DNA from: Malurus cyaneus samueli
Taxonomy: Eukaryota; Chordata; Aves; Passeriformes; Maluridae
Assembly: GCA_009741485.1 (NCBI GenBank)
Contig: CM019214.1
Location: 10,172,313 to 10,236,312, forward strand
DNA length: 64,000 bases
Direction of reading: 5' to 3'
This document shows, piece by piece, positions 1-12,900 of the stretch (the first letter of the stretch is position 1; each line of letters begins with the position of its first letter). The notes under the pieces are model-generated. The model was not told the DNA's origin. It was given only the letters and a program-made list of their open reading frames with translations, and did not search any database. The position numbers and the translations under genes are program-made.

Positions 1-508
1 CTTGGGACACTGCAAAGTCCTCCTGGAAGGAGCTGTGCCTCTTCCAAACTGTCCATCAGACTGTCTGACGGGCAGGATGGGACTGTCCCATGGGTGTCTG
101 TGGGAACAGGCTGTCTCCAAGCACCACTTGAGCTCCTACTTGTGTCTTCCACCACAGGGCTGTTTTTGTGCAACCATTTCTGCTTCGGGATCTGCTTCTT
201 CTGTCTTGGGAGAACAGGAATTGCACAGGTTGTGACCTGGAGCTGGGACAGCCTCGTGTGTGGAGCTCTGCCAAGCCTCCTGCCTGCCTGCAGCCTCCTC
301 TGCCTGGCTCAGAGGGGTTGGAGCTGATGGTTGGGCACGGGTGGGAGTCCTCAGGTCACACACGGTGCCGTTCCTGCTCTGCCCAACCTCTCCCTCTCTG
401 CATTTGAATTATTCTGGGCTGATCTTTGGGAGAACAGGATGTTTCTGGGACTGCATGGATGGGTCTGCAGCTCCAGCCCTGTTGCTGCAGCCAGAAACTC
501 ACCCACAC
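1..508. other. unique non-coding stretch, nothing recognised
   Basis: Moderately GC-rich, CpG-poor vertebrate sequence. Short open frames overlap in several phases on both strands, none with a recognisable domain or a convincing splice context. I see no known repeat here. Confidence 0.5.
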
Positions 509-561
509 ACATATAAACATACACAGACACATATAGACATACATACACACACACATGTATG
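509..561. repeat. impure CA/TA microsatellite
   Basis: Alternating purine-pyrimidine tract built of CACACA and ATACAT blocks with several interruptions. The interruptions suggest an old dinucleotide repeat rather than a freshly expanding one. Confidence 0.8.
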
Positions 562-1231
562 CACACAGAACAGGAAAGCAGTTAGAAATGCAATTTAAGA
601 AGAAAATCAGGCCATGACCAAACAGGCATAATGATCAGAGTCTGTTCACCTTCAACTGGCTATTTATCCACTTTTCTCTGTGTTTTCCATGCTTGTTCCA
701 TCTCAAGCAACCTTCTTGCCTCCCCCTCCTCTTCTTGCCTTTGGTCTTTACCCTTAAAATCCCCTAAATCTCACACATTCCCACTGACTCCTTTAAGACA
801 TCCTACAACAAATTTTACACCATTTCCCAAATGCCCATCCCACAGTGAGTCCTGAACAGCTGGAGGTGACAACCCTGCTCAGTCTGCAAGGCTGTCTGGT
901 GACAGCAGCTCCTGCAGACTCCTCCAGCACCCAAACCATGGTCAGGTCTGCTGACATCTGTGGGAGTGTCCAGGATCAGGTGATGTGGGGTTTCCTCTGC
1001 TTGGTGCTGTCCTCTGCCCACCTCCAGGCCCTTGTGATAATGGTGATCAGCCCTTCATCCCATCAGCTAACAGCTCCCACCACAGTAAATGTGGACAGTA
1101 AAATGTGGACACTGTTAATGTCTCTCAGAAAAGTAATCCCTGAGTTTACACCGCTGTCAGTAGACCTCAAGTTTGATTTTCAGAAATCGTGTTGCTCCTG
1201 AGTCTTCCGTGCTTATTCAATTGACTGGGAT
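562..1231. other. unique non-coding stretch
   Basis: A pyrimidine-rich patch lies around 715-760. Otherwise I see no coding exon, RNA gene or known repeat between the microsatellite and the LTR. Confidence 0.5.
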
Positions 1232-1758
1232 TGTTGCCTTGAAAGGCCAGTTTTTAATAATGACACAGACACAGTTAAGGGGATAAAAAGGGTTTTACCT
1301 CGGTATTTGGGATGCCAGGTGCACAACTTGATGGCAGAATGCACACCCATGTACAGCATGGGTACAAGTTTTATATATTTCAGGAATTAACATATCTATC
1401 TAGGATTTTCCAATAAGAAACTTAACAAATGCAGTAATGTCCCCCTATTGTAATGAATCCCCCCCTGGATGAGGCCAGAAACCAGTTTACACAAGATGTT
1501 CTGGACAGAAGGCTTCACCCAAGGCTGGAGCCTCGGGTTTAAGATAGCACAGGGCACGCTGATCCCTTCCTCGGGATGTTTGGTCTCTCTGCCCAGCAGA
1601 ACTCCTAAACTAAGCTGGAATATCAGGGTACAGGAATTACAAGCATGTGGGCTAAGGGGTACAGGGGAATGCATAGAGGGTACAGCAAGTGTAAAAAGGA
1701 AAAGCAAAAATCATCAGGCATCAGGATTTCTTCAGCCACTACAGTTTTTACCGTCACA
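1232..1758 (-). mobile_element. solo LTR of an endogenous retrovirus, reverse orientation
   Basis: Read on the minus strand, the segment has LTR layout. It begins with a TG-type end near 1743-1758. A TATA-like TATATAAAA follows at about 1370-1378. Then comes a compact R/U5-like part, with a short dyad around the word for ACATGGG, ending in AAGGCAACA at 1232. No gag, pol or env reading frame adjoins it, so it is a solo LTR or an isolated fragment. I could not find a clean target-site duplication: the left flank ends GGGAT and the right flank does not match it at any of the CA ends I tried, so the outer boundary is uncertain by about 15 bases. Assignment as an LTR is inferred from structure; the subfamily is not determined. 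Confidence 0.6.
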
Positions 1759-3025
1759 CGTGGAAAAAGGCATCTCCTAAAGCACATTCAGTGCTGCTTT
1801 TGAGGAAGTCACATTACGAGGTTAATGAGGAATATGGAAAGCATTTAAACACTAACCAGGCTGGGCCATCATGTGCCTCAGTCAGTGACTGGGGAGAGGA
1901 AGGCAATTTCTACCATCACCTTCTCAGTAAGGCATTGAGCTGCTGCTTCCTTGTGTGCCAGAACAGTGTGTGAGGATGCTGTAGCCTTCAGGAGGTGATT
2001 GGGAACACACCTGATACTGTGCAAGTGGAGATGTTTTTCTGTTGCTATTTTAAAGACTGTATCCCAAAAAATCTATGACTCTGTACAGAAAGCTTGCAAT
2101 TTATTGCTGTGAGATGTAAAGAGGGGACACCCCACATCAGAGACAGCCTGCAGGGTTAGGGGTGGGATGGGTCCTCTCAGGTCACAGACCAGCAGAGTGC
2201 ACCAGGGATGTGGTGCGTGCAGGACCTGGCAAAGTCATTGATTTGTTGTCATATTTAAAGAAATCCAACAATAAATAACCGGGGTGCAGAGCACCTGTCC
2301 TCTGCCATCTCCCCTGAAACAAGCAGGAGTGTTAGGTACCAACAGCTCTGGAAATGCTGAATCTGCCCACAAAAATGGTTTTGATTAAACTCTGTGCAAA
2401 GGCCATGTGCACAAACTCATGGGATACACAGAAACATTCCTGGGGTGGTGACTTCAAAACCATTTACATCTTCTGTTGGTTGCTGGCAAACATTTCCAGG
2501 GGACATGTGTGTGAAGAATTTGTGCAGAATCTGGCACCATAGCTTGAGACTTTATCTAGTAACTGCTGAAGGGATGGCATAACACCTGTGGCTGCCAGGC
2601 TGGACAGAGGCAGATGAGAAGCCCTTATTTAGATTAGTATGGAATTAATTCCTTTCTTGGCTACAGAATAGTTATATTTGATGTTTCCCACTTGAATGGA
2701 TCAACAATGTTTTTGATAATATCTGCCAAGAGCATTTCAACGGTCTTTACCCACTTTTACTCATTTGTATAAATAATGCATCAGTTTGGAGTAAAATGTA
2801 GATAACAAAAAGGTGTTGAAAACCAAAACCTAATCGTGTTTTACATTTCTTACGTTCATGTCATGGACTTTATACTGGAGTGAATGAAGCTGTCTAGAGA
2901 AGCAGGCCAGATGTGATTTGAAAATTCCACCACTACCTCCATTATCTGGACTCTTTGGTATAATAAACTATTTTGGAGGGTAGATCTGCTCGTTGGCCAG
3001 TCAGTTACCAAAGCCATTTTAAAAA
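1759..3025. other. unique non-coding stretch
   Basis: No repeat family, exon or RNA gene recognised. Composition is AT-leaning and CpG-poor, typical of intron or intergenic DNA. Confidence 0.5.
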
Positions 3026-3110
3026 TGACTGAATCACAGAAGTTGGTGAGGAGCACCTTGGAGCATCCAGTACCAACACTCAGTCTGAGGCTGTAGGCAG
3101 GGGCTGCAAG
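3026..3110 (-). mobile_element. degraded CR1 LINE 3' end
   Basis: Contains a mutated form of the reverse-complemented CR1 3' terminus: GAATCACAGAA, then GAGGAGCACCTTGGAGCATCCAGTACCAAC. The latter resembles the usual 'ggaagggacctctggagatcatccagtccaacc' pattern with several substitutions and small indels. Only about 85 bp survives. Confidence 0.5.
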
Positions 3111-6100
3111 ACTCAGCAGTGGAGGAAAATTACATCAGTCCCTCCTCATCCAATTCTTTTCCAAAGAAAGGAAAATGCTTTTGGAAGATTAAAGAGATGA
3201 CATCACCCTCTAGGGCTCAGAAACATCTCTGCTTCCAGCCAAGCAGCAACCACGGTGATGAACTCAACTCCTCAAACTTTGCAGTGAGGAGAAAGGTGAG
3301 AAAATCATGGTGCTTGTCCTCCAGGAATGGTGGACTGAAACAGTGATAGTCTCTGCTGAAAACACTGATCTGTTTTGGAGTTCAGCAAATTTCTTGCCAG
3401 TGCACTGGAAAACTGGAATGTAGACCTGGGAAAGAGTCACTTAGAATAAAGAAGTACATTTTGGCATAGAGGAGCTGCAAACTTGAGGACGCAGTTGAAA
3501 TACAAATTATCCAGGGCGAGATGGAGCTCAGAATAACTTCACCGAAGGTGTAGAAGGAAAAAATAGAGAGTGGAAATTAAGTGACACTTGTGGGGGTTCT
3601 TTGTATGTGTAAGCAATGAATTTTATGCGATAGTCATCTCTTTTAAGAATTTCTTTTTAGCTATACATTTGAAAACACAAACAATGCAAACCAAACCCAA
3701 ACATAACCAAAAATTACCAAAGGAAGGGCTGCTGCTGCTAGATATATTCTTACAATGAATAAGCCCTCACTTAGAAAAGGTTATATCTAGATGAAATCTA
3801 TTACAAAACTCACCACCAAAACATGTCTTTATTATTTTTCATGACTAAGTGACAGTGGCTGAAATTTTTCACCATACTTTACAACTAAATAGTTCATCCC
3901 TTCTGTCATCAAAGGAGCTGAGTTTGCTGTCCTTTGAGGGAAGCTTGAACACATACTCTTTAGCCATTAGGGATTTTTTTTTTTGTGGTGCGCCTATTTG
4001 AAGGTTTTAATGTGCATTTTTGTTGTTGGAGTTGAGTTATTTGCCTTATTTTTACTAGGCTGTTACATGACATCTTTGTCATAATTTGTTGCAAATATGC
4101 CCACGTTATATAGAGCTGGCAAATGTAAAATAGATGCAGAGTTACTAAAAGTAACAGAAATGTCAATAGCAATTGTGTAAAAAGATAGCTACAGCTGATT
4201 TATGGTCCTAAAGCGTAACTGCATTTCCCAAATAATTAGCCAAACAAAATTGTGGTTGTACTAGAAATACTTTAAATACGATTTTATCTGTGGACTTTCC
4301 TGTTTCCAGCTGAAATAGTGCAACACAGAAGTTGATTAGAATTCTCTAACAGCGAACCTACAGGATGAATTCTGTTGTTATATCCTATTTTAATGAATAG
4401 TGAAATGATGAAGAGTGCAGGTAACACCAGACAGAGCAATATTCCTTTATTTAACTTTTCTATTTAAAGTGAAGAACATTTTGGTTAATGGAAGGTGAAG
4501 ATAATGTTAAGGAGGTTGTTATTTATAGGTGATTTATTCGGCAATAGGATCGTATTGTAAAATGCTGAATTGGAAAAACTGACGTGTTAATTGTCCTTAA
4601 CTCTCAGGCACTGGAGAATCGCCCTTGGTTTTAGATGAAAAATACATATTGGCTGATAGAAACAAGGTACAAACCATGTCTGGATTCACTGAGAACTCCC
4701 AGGTGGGAAAATTTGAGGAGTTTCCAATGGGGAGTCTATTATCCCTTGGTAACTGAGAATATTGCATATGAAAACCACGGCATCTAAAATGAGTAATCTT
4801 CAATCCACACAGTGCTGGCTGACAGCGCCAAATTCACCTTGCTGAGCTAATCATTGCCTTCAATCACCAGATATCTATTTTTTAATGGTAGCCATTTCTC
4901 AGATGCTCCACTGAGGTGTTTGCCTAGCAGTGATGAAAATTTAGCAAATTCCAATCAGTGATATGGTGGTGTTTTATTGCTAAAAAAAACAAGAATAAGA
5001 AAGAAACCCACATTAGCTGGTTTTATTTCACCATTTCTAAGACAACACATCTAGTAGGCTGCAAATTCCCTGGAATAAAGACTTTTATGTTGATATTTGT
5101 AATCTGCCATCCAGATCAATGGAACAATGTAGTCCATTAACAATAACAGAATGCCATTTAATTTCAGATTATAGGCTGAATAAAAAAGTCAGTCTGTCAT
5201 TTTGCTTTTTAGGCACAGTTATCTGAGATTTTATGCGGTGATTATTGTTAGAGCAGCAAAAACTTTCATGTGATCTCATGCCAGCAAAATATCCACAATC
5301 ACTCTAAAATAAATGCATGTGAGGACTTGCTGGATCTTTCATTTGCTAATGTTTTATTCTGACAAACTTAATCAACATTTTAATCCAATAACTAAAAAAC
5401 TATTCTTTTTTGTAATCTTATATAAATGAATAAGTGCTTACCAGGATGCACCAGCAGCACATATTATCTATCATGAAGGCAATGCTGTTTGATCAGAAAA
5501 TAAATGTTTATTGGTGTGAGAGTGATTTCATCTACTTCCAAAACTTATAAATATAAAGGATAGTGAAAGTCTGAAGACGAAGATTATGAGAGCTGCTGAA
5601 GCTCAGAATGCCAAAACTTGAGTGCTGAAAGATGAGCAACAGCTCCTCACTCTTCAGGTGTGTCACACGAGGCTGCCTGCCAGAATGAAACCAGTGAAAA
5701 GCCATATTTTCAATATATTTTTCTAATTTTTATTACTGTTTCGAATACTACTGTCTTTAATTATGGCAACAGCTGTTGGCAGCACTGTGCAATGTGTCTG
5801 CACGATACGTGTTCTCTCACATTTTGTTCAGCTGAGAGTCGGACTTGGGTTTATTTTTATTTCAGGCTAAAGAAAGGATTTTACAGGCTGTTCAATAACT
5901 GGAGTCCTTAAAAATTCACCTTAAAAGGCATGAGGAAGGCTCACAGTACATATGCACCAGACAGTGTCAATGCAAGTCTGGATTCCTCCTTTTCTTCTTT
6001 CTCCTGGGTGATGTAGGGATATTTTTCAATGAAGAATAAGTGACAATCCCATGTGTTTTAAAGCTTGCTCAAACATTAGTGAAACATCTGCCACAGCAAT

Positions 6101-9100
6101 ACTGTGATGTGAACTGCAGTCAGCTAAGGGTTGTCCCTAGCAGAAAAATGGATGGATTGATTGAAAAAAACCCACAGAAGATGCAAACTTCAGTCTGACC
6201 CTGTCTATTTTCCACTTTCATCTCTCATTTTGTATATGAATATATAGATATCCAAAAGCTGAAATGAAATGACAACACTGTAGGGATCTGGAGGATCTGG
6301 ACTCTGGGAAATATAAAAAAAAAAAAAAAAAATTAAAAATTCCCCTTTTCCAGCAAAATCTGGGGGATGCCAAGTGCTCAAAGAAACATTTAGGCTTTGC
6401 TGGCCCGTGTGCCCTCGTGTGAGCATGATGCCATTAAAGCATCATTTTCACTCCTCCCTGCTGACCCTTCTCTGTCCCTTCTGTCTCCCTGTCACCCTTT
6501 GTCTCGCTGCCAACAAAAATGTCTAATGATCTGAAAAATGACCCCAACAGGCTGTTTCCATCTGGATCTGTTCCGTGACGTGTCTCCCAGTGTGAGCACA
6601 TGCAGCTGTGCCGCCGTGGGCGTAGCAGCGGGGACCATTTCAGCCCAGTGCAGTCCATCTCTCACCTCCCGTGAGACCACGGCCTCAGCCACTTTTTACC
6701 ATTTTTCTCTTTAATCTCTTTTTCTCTTTAATCTCACTCCAGCAATTAACCCCTCATCTGCTGGTGCTGTGCCTCCTACAATCCTTGAGCAGATTTGGAT
6801 ATCCACAGAGACTCTGCTGGGAAGTGGGAAGCAGAAGGAAAAGCAGAATCAGCTGCTCCTTTCAGGAAAGAGCTGGAAGATGCTGTTTGTCACTCCTCAA
6901 GCCTGGCTGCTGTGCTGGAGCTGGCCAGAGAGCCCAGCCTGCATTTCACCTCCCAGAAACCCAACTGCAGCAGGAGCCCTGACTGATCTGTCACTCTTGA
7001 GTCGCTGCTGTAAGTCTGAGGTGACCCAAGGAAACTTCAGAACTCATCTGGGGACTCTCTGGCAGCTGAATGGCAGCCTTGAACATGCTGTTAGCATATA
7101 AATGATCGTCTTAGCTGAGCAAAATGATCAATGGGTGTCAAAATGTCTTTCAGGATGTCTTCTCACACCTTCCTGCTGAAAGCCAAGACTCGAAGGTTAA
7201 ACTTCTGTCGTGGAAGAAAAGACAGGGCCAGAGACTGCCCACAGAGACAGCTATTGGCTCACAGAGAGATATAAAATATATTAACCCCACCCTCCCAGTT
7301 TCCTCCAAGTCAATGAAAATAGAATCTGACCCTTTTGTTCTGATAACCTTTGGAAAGGAGTCAGGCTTGCCAAAAACCTCTGCTAATGCACCAAAGGAAA
7401 GGAACTAAGTCGTGACACATGTTTTGGATCAAACAGTAACATTCTGCTGCACACATCTGAAACACAGTGGAGGGAACGGAGTGAGGCTTTGGAGTGTGCC
7501 TGGGGACATGAATTACATATTAGCTCAATATTTGCCCAAAGTGTATAAATCAGCAGGATTCAGGCAGCTGAACTGTGTTTATAAGAGCTGCACAAGTAAA
7601 CGTGTGTACTGCAGCCTTGTTCGTCTTAGCTCTGTAATTTTAGGCTTTACCTGCACACCAAGGAATTTTTGCTGGGGTTTTTTTCCCTGCTTTTTAAACA
7701 AGGAAATTGTGCAAAAAACAAGACAATGAAAGAAATGCTCCACCTCAGAGAGAGCAAAGCATTGGCAACAAAAAGAAATTTGACATTTTAATGGATTTGG
7801 GTTAGCAACTCTGGCAATAATAAGCAACAGATCTATTTCATGTAAATTTAGCACTAGACATCAAAAAAAATGGTGATTGGTGCCATGTAAAGCTGACTCA
7901 GGAAGAGTTTGTCCAGTCTGGTGAAGATCATGTGCAGTTGTGTGAGTCAGTTTTACTGACTGAAAAGCCCCGTGTGGGGTGGGTCAGGAGGTTTTTTGCT
8001 TTGTGGTGTTGGGAGAAGAAAGTGAGGGTGTTCTGTCAGCTGTCTGATGGAACTTGTGACCCTCTTGGACACTTCAAGCCAAACCTGACAAGGGAGATAT
8101 TTTCCAGCCATCCTAATTTATCAGTCCCACCTGGCAGGTGGGTAAAGGACAGAGGTTTTTGTCATGACTTGTGTGAACAAATGAGTTCTGTGTTGGGTTT
8201 GGCAGTGCCCAGCTGGGTCCAGTCTGTGCTCCCACCCTAATCCCACTGTCTCCTGCCCAAGTGACAAGACAGAAAAGAGCATCAAGAGCATGAAGGAGAA
8301 ATGAGTGGAGTCACCAGAAAACCTGGGAGATGTGAAGGCAACTGGAAATGCAGCAAGGCAAAATATCCCAGGGACATGGGACTGTGAAAGGAGCAAGGGG
8401 ACAAACGGTGAACTTACCATTCTGAAAGCAGAGAATTGCTGCTTGGGGTTAAAAGGGAAAGCTCTGGGACATTGAACTGCAGGAAATCAAGGTTCAGTAG
8501 TTCTGCTCCTCAAGGAGCAACTTGTCTTCGGAGCTTGGCAGTATTGCATTGTGGTTAAATGTGTCTGGAGGGATTGGTTTATTGCTGTCATGATATATGG
8601 ATCTCCTCCAGATCCTTATCTCTGAGGTTTGGAGGGGCTCAGTCAGCAATGGCAGGCTATAAATGAGGGAGGAGAAGGATGTCAAGCTTAACAGGAGGGA
8701 GGAAGGAAGGCTAAAATAATAAATATTGATTTGGAGTACGTCTCTTATTATCTCTGAGTGAACAGGAAAATGTTGTAATAATGTGATATTTATGTGGACC
8801 ATAAATTATCCACGTGGAGCTCCTCTGCACCGGTGTTGACTGATCAACGAACCATCCTGGGGTGTGGCTGGCCCTGCTCTCATCCAACAGCTTGAGTTCA
8901 TTATTGCATTTCCCTGCATTCCTGCAGGATGTACATTTTTATTGGTTTGTAGCCATTTGTGGGATGTGTGCCCTGGGCTCGAGGAAATCACTTTTGCCAG
9001 GTGGTTTGGGTCAGTGAGAGGCTTGTCCTGACTTCAGTGATCCTTTGCTCTGTTCTGTGCTGCACAGCTGAAGGAAGCTGAGTAAATCCTGATGACAGCA

Positions 9101-9682
9101 GACATTTGATTGAGTTAAGAGCTTCCATGTGGATTTTGACCGTATGCTGAAAGGGATTGTAAAGCCAAGCCAAGCACTGGACATGCAAATTGAATGCTGC
9201 ATTAATCTATCAGTGGGAGATGTTTTTGGAATAGGAGACATAATTTTTGTACCTGAAATTTATCTGGACCTTTACAGGGAGTCTCCACTCTCCTTGACAT
9301 GCAGCTTGGGACTGCATTTGTCTATGTTCAAAGTTTCAGCATTCAGGGATTACATGTGCAGATATTTCACTGCTTCAAACTCATTAAAAAATCCATGCTG
9401 GTTTTGTTTATAAAGTGTTCTTCACAGGGAACAACATGAAGAGGAAATTAAGACTTACTGCCCAAAAAAGTATCCCCCAAGGAAAAGTATTATTAATGTG
9501 GCAACAAATCATGTGGTGATTCCTTAATTCATAGATCAGATGGAGGAAATGTTAGTGATTGTATGGATGTCAAGTTTTCCCCATGCCAGAGTCAAAGTGG
9601 AAAAGCCATCCAAAAAGCCAGTGCAGTTCACCATGGGGTCACATGTCCTTTTTTTGTGGTCTGGTGAACAGATCAATGCATT
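3111..9682. other. unique AT-rich stretch, no gene seen
   Basis: About 6.5 kb with no supportable coding exon. Noted inside: an A tract of about 18 bases (6316-6333) that could be a retroposon tail but has no recognisable body, and a short direct repeat TCTCTTTAATCT at about 6706-6734. Reading frames reach at most about 110 codons and overlap in other phases. Confidence 0.5.
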
Positions 9683-9745
9683 CAGCTGAGGCATTGACAT
9701 CTGATTGAGGCTGAAAGTACTGATATGGTGTCAATGCCTCAGCTG
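9683..9745. ncRNA. near-perfect hairpin, possible small-RNA precursor
   Basis: A perfect 17-bp inverted repeat: CAGCTGAGGCATTGACA at 9683-9699 and its exact reverse complement at 9729-9745, separated by 29 bases. The stem can extend inward by wobble and Watson-Crick pairs around a 2-nt internal loop (9700-9707 against 9721-9728). The terminal loop is then about 13 nt and the whole structure about 63 nt, close to an animal pre-miRNA in size. I do not recognise the arm sequence as a known miRNA, and the lower stem outside the 17 bp pairs poorly. It could equally be a chance or transposon-derived palindrome. Confidence 0.25.
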
Positions 9746-9893
9746 CATATACTGAAGAGGATATATTAACGTTTATTGTGTCTCTTAGGGTGTTATTTTG
9801 TGCTACTTGCAGAAAGGCATGGTGGGTTTCAGGTACATCTATGCTGATTCCTATGTCTAAGCCTCCCAGTTACACTTCTGTCCAATTTCCTTC
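9746..9893. other. unique spacer
   Basis: Short unique sequence between the hairpin and the T tract; nothing recognised. Confidence 0.5.
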
Positions 9894-9898
9894 TTTTT

Positions 9899-9939
<41 letters not shown>
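9894..9939. repeat. T homopolymer tract with one C
   Basis: Forty-six bases of T interrupted once by C at 9911, bordered on the left by pyrimidines and on the right by AAGC. It could be the tail of a reverse-oriented retroposed sequence, but the flanking sequence does not identify one. Confidence 0.9.
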
Positions 9940-9942
<3 letters not shown>

Positions 9943-12900
9943 CTTTTCTTAGATTCAGCATTTCTAGTGCCATTCTGAGATAAACCAGCTCTGCTTAAGT
10001 CTGGGATATTTTCTGATATTGTTAACCTTTCTGTCCTATGTATTTCAAACAACAGGCTGACTGAAGGATGCACCTTCACCTGCCCACATGTGACACGAAG
10101 GAGGATTTTCTTTTACATTTTCCACTCTAAAATTGCAGTCTTCAGCTTTTTCAGCTTTTGAGACTCAGGCTGTGCAAAAATATGTGGAAGCTGAGAAAGT
10201 GCATTCACTTCTGCTTGAGTGACCTGGATTGCAGGGGTGGAATCCTCGTCAGGGGCTGTGTGTGAGTCCTGCAGGTCCATGAGCAGGCACCAGCCTGAGC
10301 CTGAGAAACCATGAATCCTTCCCTCACCCTTTTGTAGTGGAAAATGCATCTGCCACGTCAAAAATCAGATGTTGTATCTGTGCAGCACAGGAAAAGATCA
10401 AAGCCAATTTACTGGTGCAAAATTGGATTGCATCATTACCATAAAAAAAAAAAAAAGATGCTTTGGTTTTAGACCTTTTTTTTGTAGCTATGACATTCCA
10501 TTTATACTATTTCTTCTCTCAATTTGCGAATTCTTTCATTTTTTTATTCACAGTTTGCTGACCTGGGGGATTGTGTGCAGATGTGTCTCTTTATTTTGGT
10601 GTAATTTCCATGTACTGTGCTGCATGGGGCAGGAAATCTGCTGGCTGAAGGCTTTGAACTCCAAGCACATTTGAAGGGTCTGATTCTGCTCGATGTGTGA
10701 AAATCAGATCCCTGTAAAGTTCCACATGTTCGATGTCTGAAAATGAGTTCATGCAGTATCAGTGACCACTCAGAAATGTATTTCTCCTTACCAGACCTCC
10801 TCAATCAAGAGGAGACACTGTAAGGGACAAATAACGGGGTTTGTGCAAGTTATTTTCCTTTATTAGAGCATTGCTGCTCTGAGTGTTTGGGAAGGGTTGT
10901 TTCTACTGATGATTTTTGCTGTTGGGACTCCAATGTAAATAACCAGCATCTGCCACCATCAGGGTTTTTCCCTGAACATTGTTCTGTCTGACACTACACG
11001 GTTTCTCAAAAGGAATCCTTGTAAACCTTTGAAACATCAAAGTCTGACTGCTTTGAAATTTTAACTGTGTCAAATATTTCTTTGAAACTTGGGACAGTAA
11101 AATGAAAGCTGAACAGGCACCTCTGCCCACACAAACAAATTTTTTTTTTTGCATTTTTGAATATTTCTGCTCCTCATTGCTATTGGGACTTTGAAAAGTC
11201 TTTCCAGTGCTTGAAGCGTGACACAAACAAGAGGCTGTTTCATTTTTCTTCTTCAAAGATGAGGAAATTTCAAAATTATTGAAGGCAATAAAAAGGAAAA
11301 TGGAAAGCAAAACCAGAACAATTTTGATGTTATCGATTTTACAGTGTCAGTGTGAAAAGGAAACAGGAAAAAAAGAGAAAGTCTCTCTCTGTGTATGTGT
11401 CTTGAATTTGTCAGGTTTCACATTTGAAGTTTTTTTCTTTTTTGATTTTCAATAATAGCAATTTTTCTTTGAAATACGAATTTTAATTTTCAGATAGTTC
11501 TGAGAATAAGTCTGGCTTGTTTTTAGGAAAAAAAAAATCCCTTCTAGATATGAAGTGAAATGTCTTTTGATGTCCAAAGAATTCTACGTTTGGACAGTTA
11601 GGTTAGAAATAACTAATTATATGTTAATTGATTATATGTCTTTGATTCCAACAATCCTCCTTCCCTGAATTATGAGAGAAAATTAATTAAACCCACTTGC
11701 TAGAAACAACTATCTTCTGTCTCTTCCTGTAAGCTGAGACTGTCTTCTGCAAATATGAATAAAGACTATTAAAGTTACACGCACTGCATTTCAAGGAAAT
11801 TTCTTGCAATATGTAGAAGTAATCATGTGCAAATGTGTTTGCAGACTGGGACTGCATTCTCACCCAAATATATAACGCAGTTTCCAGGTGGTAGCTATCT
11901 GATACTATGTCTATTTTTGTTTTAACACAATGAATACTCAGCAGCCGAGCAATACTGCTCACTGCCTTTCCCTTCTAATATTGTTCATGGCAGAAATCCA
12001 ATTTATACAGTGCAAATAATCATTATTTCCAATAGGTTGAGGATCTTTCCTGGCAAGAGCATAACCAATGCCTTCTACTCCTACTTGTGTCATTCATGGT
12101 ATTTCAGTGATGTGAGTTAGCATATAAAATCCATTACCCATAGGGGGAGAAAAAAAAAAAAAGAGAGCAGAAAACAGGGAACATTCTTAGTGCTGCAAGG
12201 CACAGGGAGTTAAAGCAAATAGCAAAGCAGGTGGAAAGAATATGACAAGGAAGTTTAACAGCCTGAAGAAGCAGAGGGAACCTGTGGCCCCGGGGATGGT
12301 GCCAGGGGACAGCGTGCAGGGGACTTGGCTGCTGTTGAGCAGCACTTTGCTCACCTCAGTCCCAAACCCTTTCCTCGATTGCTTTGGATGCACAAAGATG
12401 GGATTTCAGCAGCAATTCCCTTCTCACCTGGAGAGCTGCAGGGACTCAGGGCCGAGCACAGCTCCTCAGTTGTGTTTTGTGAGAAAGCTGCAGCAGGATG
12501 CTAAAGCAGGAGATGTTTCCATTGCCAGCTCGGGAATGGGAGTGACTCATGTGCCATCTGTTGGGTGCCCCCGCCCCATCATATGGGCTCCCTGTTTGTG
12601 CTGGATAATGCATTTGCCATCTATTAAAGGGAGAGGAAACTTTGGAACAGCCAAAACAAACATGCCTGGGGAAAGGCTGGGGTTTGTGGAAGGGGTTGAT
12701 GGAAATGGAAAGTGCCACTCTTACTTTCCATTGAGACACACGGCTCTGGGGCAAGGGTGTGCCAGGTGACAGCCCAGGAAAATCTGACAGAAACCCAGGG
12801 ACTCAGTGCCTGAGTACAGGAAAGGGGAAAAATGGCAGGTTCTGAAAGGCTGAGGAGATATTCAGCACCTCTCTGAATTGTGGGACTTGCTGCAGGGCAC

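Noticed and set aside
12242..12769. 175-codon ATG-started plus-strand frame
   Set aside because: Overlaps a minus-strand open frame of similar quality, no domain recognised, no promoter, splice or polyadenylation context.
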